A stretch of 64,000 nucleotides of DNA from positions 372,001 through 436,000 of the forward strand of contig CAKNFJ010000001.1 in the NCBI GenBank assembly GCA_930633495.1. The letters run 5' to 3'. The stretch is from Hyphomicrobiales bacterium (GTDB taxonomy: Bacteria; Pseudomonadota; Alphaproteobacteria; Rhizobiales; Beijerinckiaceae). Position numbers and translations under genes: made by a program. Under the pieces are notes generated by a model. The model worked only from the letters and a program-made list of their open reading frames with translations. It made no database searches and had not been told where the DNA came from. Of the stretch, positions 60,997-64,000 are shown piece after piece; within the stretch, counting starts at the first letter, position 1, and each line of letters starts with the position of its first letter.

Positions 60997-62049
60997 TCAG
61001 CCGACGTCGAGGCTGCGCCCGCGATTCATCAGCCAGAACGGCAGCCCCGACAGCAGCGCCCGCAGCGCCGCCTCGTTCTGGTGCAGCCCGTTGAGCGAGA
61101 CGCGCGGCAAGGCATGCAGGTGCCCGAGATGCTCGGGAACGAGATGTCCCGGCCGCGTCGTCACCGCGCTGTCGAAACCTGCCTCTCGCGCCAGCGCGAA
61201 TTCACGCAGGCCCGCTGAGCCTGGATCGCCGACCGGATAGGCGAAATGCCGGATCGGCATGGCCAGCTCTGCCTCCAGCCGCGCCTTGCTCTCGACGATC
61301 TCCCGGCGAGCCGTCGCGGCGTCATGCCTGGCCAGCATCGGGTGCGTCAGGGTATGGGCACCGATGGTGACGCCCGGCGCGCCGGAGAGCGCCCGCAACG
61401 TCTCCCAGGGCAGGCATTCGCGCGCGACCAGCGCGGCGGGATCGATGCAAACCTGAGCTACCAGATCGGAAATCATCGATAGCAGAATCGCTTCCGGCCC
61501 CTTGCGCAGACGCCAGTAGAGCTTGTCATAGGCGCGGCGCTTCTCTGCGTCCGTCCCGATGCGGGCCGTGAAACGGCCATCGGGCAAGGCCAGATCAAGC
61601 GCCGGCAAGGCACGGATCGCCGCCTCCAGTTCGAGCCACCAGAGCCGTGCCGTGCGATCGGCGAAGCCGGGCGTGACGAAGAGCGTCCACGGCGCCTCAT
61701 GTTTCGCCAGGACCGGCCAGGCGTGCTCGACATTGTCGCGATAGCCGTCATCGAAAGTCAGTGCGACGAAGAAGCGCCCGCACTTCGGACGCCGCAGGCG
61801 CAGCAGCGCCTCGTCGAGCGAGACGATGTCGTAGCCTTCCGCGCGGATCAGGCCGAGGACGCTGTCGAGGAACTCCGGCGTGATCCCGAGCAGGGCATTG
61901 GGCGCGAAACCGCTAGCAACCGCCGGGCGGACATGATGCAGCGTCAAGATCACGCCCGCGCCCTGCGCGAAGCTTCGGCTCCAGCGATCCGCGCGCAACG
62001 CCTCGATCAGCTTGAAGGTGGCCGCGATGGCCTTGTGGCGCCCGTTCAT
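60997..62049 (-). CDS. Polysaccharide deacetylase (NodB-homology) family protein
   Basis: A 350-residue protein with the NodB signatures VALTFDDGYRDN (catalytic Asp and metal Asp), HTLTHPML (metal His-x-x-x-His) and HFAYPVGDPGS. Such enzymes remove acetyl groups from N-acetyl sugars in surface polysaccharides. No signal peptide is evident. The start at 62049 (MNGRHK) is chosen; a GTG at 62127 would add 26 residues. Its neighbours (acetyltransferase, chain-length protein) indicate exopolysaccharide biosynthesis. Confidence 0.86.
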   Translation of the reverse strand: MNGRHKAIAATFKLIEALRADRWSRSFAQGAGVILTLHHVRPAVASGFAPNALLGITPEFLDSVLGLIRAEGYDIVSLDEALLRLRRPKCGRFFVALTFDDGYRDNVEHAWPVLAKHEAPWTLFVTPGFADRTARLWWLELEAAIRALPALDLALPDGRFTARIGTDAEKRRAYDKLYWRLRKGPEAILLSMISDLVAQVCIDPAALVARECLPWETLRALSGAPGVTIGAHTLTHPMLARHDAATARREIVESKARLEAELAMPIRHFAYPVGDPGSAGLREFALAREAGFDSAVTTRPGHLVPEHLGHLHALPRVSLNGLHQNEAALRALLSGLPFWLMNRGRSLDVG

Positions 62050-62177
62050 CGTCGTTCCATGCAACCACCCGCTAACGCTATCGCGCAATCGCACGCCGGG
62101 CGCCGGGATCGTGACCGATCCGTTCACAATGACGGGTTAAGGAAGGCGAGCCTTCAGTACCCTGGGGCAGAGGAACC

Positions 62178-63404
62178 ATGCCCGCCGTCGCAGCCGCACC
62201 TTCCCGATCCGCCGACCGCGCCGCTTCCGGCCGCGTCGGTGCGCGCCCCTGGGCATCCATCTCGATCGAGAAAGATATCGCCGCCATCGCGGATCTGTGG
62301 CGCGGCTTCGAGGCCACGGCGCTGCTGACGCCTTATCAGGCCTATGGCTGGGTCCGGCCCTTCGTCGAAACGGTGGGCGCCGCGCAGGGCGGGGAATTCC
62401 GTTATGCGATCCTGCGCGATGCCGAGGGCGCGCCCTGCGCGCTGCTGCCACTGGTCGTCTCGCGCCGCCGCGGAGCCCGCTTCGCGGAGCTGATCGGCGG
62501 CAAGCACGCCAATTATCACATGGGCCTCTATGCTCCCGATTTCGCCGCCGGGCTCGATGCGGCGCTGGCGCAGCAGATGCTGGCTGAGGTTGGCGCTGCC
62601 ATCGGCGGGCTCGATGCGCTCGTTTTCGTCAATCAACCGACGTCGTGGCAGGGCGTGAGCAACCCGGCCGCCCTGCTCTCCTCTGGGCCGAGCCCGAGCC
62701 GGGCCTACAAGCTGGCGCTGATCGCCGGCGATGGCGAGGCGACGCTGAAACGCTCGATGAGCAGCCACGCCCGCAAGAAGCTGCGCAACAAGCACAGCCG
62801 CTTCAAGGAGTTCGGAGCCTCGACGCTGAACCGGGCCCGCACCCCGGCCGAGATCGAGCGTGTCCTCACGGCCTTCCTCGAACAGAAGACCGAACGGTTT
62901 CGCGCCATGGGCGTGCCCGACCCCTTCGCCGAGCCTGCGGTTCGCGCGTTTCTGTCGCAAGCGGCCGCGGGCCGCGACGGCACTCCTCCGATCATAGAGC
63001 TCTACGCCCTCGACATGGCCGGAGAATGCGTCGCCACCTATGTCGGGGCGACGCAAGGCGAGCGATTTTCCGGCATGGCGACCTCTTTCGCCATGAACAG
63101 CCCGACGGTGAGAACAAGCCCCGGCGAACTGCTGCTCGCCGATCTGATCCGGCTGAAAAGCAGCGAAGGATTGGCCGCCCTCGACCTCGGCGTCGGAGAG
63201 GCCCGCTACAAGACGACCTTCTGCGACGATCACGACGATCTGGTCGACACGTTCCTGCCCCTGACCTTCAAGGGCAGGCTTTTCGTGGCGGCGGCGCGCG
63301 GGCAGCGCGGTCTGAAACGGCGGATCAAGTCGTCGCCGCGCGCGTTGCGGCTGGCGCAGCGCATCTCCGGCCTGCTCCACCGGAAAAGCACGGAGGCGGA
63401 ATAA
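62178..63404 (+). CDS. GNAT/FemAB-like acetyltransferase (BioF2 / CelD type)
   Basis: A 408-residue protein of the Acetyltransf_6 family. The core lies at about 180-350 (RSMSSHARKKLRNKHSRFKE, ELYALDMAGECVATYVGA, LAALDLGVGEARYKTTFC). Proteins of this type occur in exopolysaccharide clusters and probably transfer acyl or aminoacyl groups to polysaccharide or lipid intermediates. GAGGAA precedes the ATG. It is divergent from the polysaccharide deacetylase gene. Confidence 0.83.
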   Translation: MPAVAAAPSRSADRAASGRVGARPWASISIEKDIAAIADLWRGFEATALLTPYQAYGWVRPFVETVGAAQGGEFRYAILRDAEGAPCALLPLVVSRRRGARFAELIGGKHANYHMGLYAPDFAAGLDAALAQQMLAEVGAAIGGLDALVFVNQPTSWQGVSNPAALLSSGPSPSRAYKLALIAGDGEATLKRSMSSHARKKLRNKHSRFKEFGASTLNRARTPAEIERVLTAFLEQKTERFRAMGVPDPFAEPAVRAFLSQAAAGRDGTPPIIELYALDMAGECVATYVGATQGERFSGMATSFAMNSPTVRTSPGELLLADLIRLKSSEGLAALDLGVGEARYKTTFCDDHDDLVDTFLPLTFKGRLFVAAARGQRGLKRRIKSSPRALRLAQRISGLLHRKSTEAE

Positions 63405-63435
63405 CCTCCGCTTCGGGCTTCAAGGACGTGACCGC

Positions 63436-64000
63436 TCAGGCCCCGGCCAGTTCCTCCGCACGCGGAGCGGCCGGCACCGGAATCCCATCTTCGGCATCGA
63501 GAACGAGGCTGACCGGCGCTTCGGTGAGCTCGCTCAGGCGATAAGCCACCTCGAGCGCGTGTCCGTTGCCGATCTGCCCGCTCATCACGAAGCCGCCCTG
63601 CGCGCGGCGCGCGATCGGGCCGAGCATGGCGTCGTCGTCATTCGAGGCAACCGCGACCAGCACCCAGTCATAGGTTTCGCAGAGCGCATCGAGCGCGACA
63701 TCGACCAAATCCGGTGCCGCGAGCACCGCGACGCGGCCGGCGCGGCCGGGGCCGATGCTGTGGAGGCGCGCGCCCGGGGCGCGCATGATGATGTCTGAGA
63801 ACAACGCTTCGCCGGCGAGCAGCTCGGAGAAGCCCGGCTCGCCATGCGCCTCGTCGGCCGTCAGGTCGATCAGGATGCAGCGGCAGCGCTGCGCAAGCAG
63901 CGAGGCGAGATCGCGGGCGTTGGCCGCCCCTTCCCCGCCGGCATCGAGCACCAGCGCCATCGGCGCCATGCCGCGCGCGGGCTCCTGCGTCCGTTCGGCG
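63436..64000 (-). CDS. Polysaccharide chain-length / BY-kinase-like protein, partial (5' end outside window)
   Basis: An open frame runs off the right edge, with no stop between 63970 and 64000, giving at least 187 residues of C-terminus. The fold pattern (ALVLDAGGEGAANARDLASL, CILIDLTADEAHGEPGFSELL, ALCETYDWVLVAVASNDDDAM) resembles the ParA/CpsD-like ATPase domain of ExoP/Wzc proteins. No intact Walker A is visible in the part seen, so the domain may be degenerate. Context with deacetylase and acetyltransferase supports exopolysaccharide export. An internal ATG at 63969 is a less likely start. Confidence 0.65.
   Translation of the reverse strand, partial: AERTQEPARGMAPMALVLDAGGEGAANARDLASLLAQRCRCILIDLTADEAHGEPGFSELLAGEALFSDIIMRAPGARLHSIGPGRAGRVAVLAAPDLVDVALDALCETYDWVLVAVASNDDDAMLGPIARRAQGGFVMSGQIGNGHALEVAYRLSELTEAPVSLVLDAEDGIPVPAAPRAEELAGA

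Noticed and set aside
1..64000. CRISPR arrays, prophage or complete insertion sequences
   Set aside because: No regularly spaced direct repeats and no transposase, integrase or phage structural gene could be recognised.

Overview
The window is GC-rich, densely packed DNA, most likely from the chromosome of an alphaproteobacterium of the Hyphomicrobiales (Rhizobiales), with Bosea-like organisms the best guess. This rests on a glpX-hom-recJ neighbourhood, an rplM-rpsI block near argC, ctaA and metY, a class I PHA synthase, many solute-binding-protein transporters, and dispersed intergenic palindromes of a type common in this order. The genus is inference; no 16S gene is present.

Layout. (1) 1-4661: a type I secretion membrane-fusion protein, a partial ribbon-helix-helix/PAS-like protein, a membrane protein with a degenerate GGDEF domain, and a LapG-like cysteine protease. 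Together they suggest a c-di-GMP-controlled surface adhesin system, but adhesin and ABC pump are not in view. (2) 5054-15380: a tight same-strand cluster of two AhpD/CMD-fold proteins, a LysR regulator, a flavin monooxygenase, a complete dipeptide-type ABC importer and an acyl-CoA thioesterase-type hydrolase. From lysR to the binding protein, neighbours overlap by one to four bases. (3) 15511-17050: a FadR-type regulator divergent from a TSUP exporter. (4) 17080-33443: two divergent operons around a GntR/LacI-type regulator. The leftward one has a PHP-type hydrolase, a sugar ABC importer without ATPase, a sulfatase and a DUF4432 mutarotase-like protein. The rightward one has an SsuABC-like importer with two permeases, two Gfo/Idh/MocA dehydrogenases, a SIS-type sugar isomerase/deaminase and a glucokinase-family kinase. 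This looks like a route for a sulfated, probably amino, sugar. (5) 33526-42622: tRNA-Glu, recJ, a large FAD dehydrogenase, glpX, hom, a methyltransferase, a small membrane protein and an AlaC-like aminotransferase. (6) 42805-49402: lipoprotein, phaC, FadL porin, FAH-family hydrolase, LuxR-type regulator. (7) 49519-54682: argC, ureohydrolase, small membrane protein, SDR, rpsI, rplM, PaaI thioesterase. (8) 54812-64000: enoyl-CoA hydratase, CoA-binding protein, flavin monooxygenase, metY, ctaA, DUF2842, then polysaccharide deacetylase, FemAB/BioF2-like acetyltransferase and a partial chain-length/BY-kinase-like protein.

The most notable non-coding find is upstream of argC. A promoter is followed almost directly by a 19-codon arginine-rich ORF (three consecutive Arg codons), a strong terminator, and a segment inside the ORF that can pair with the terminator's 5' arm. 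That is the full architecture of a ribosome-mediated arginine attenuator on a nearly leaderless transcript. Other non-coding features are three families of intergenic compound palindromes, an operator-like palindrome over the metY promoter, and a folded intergenic element at 3386-3507.
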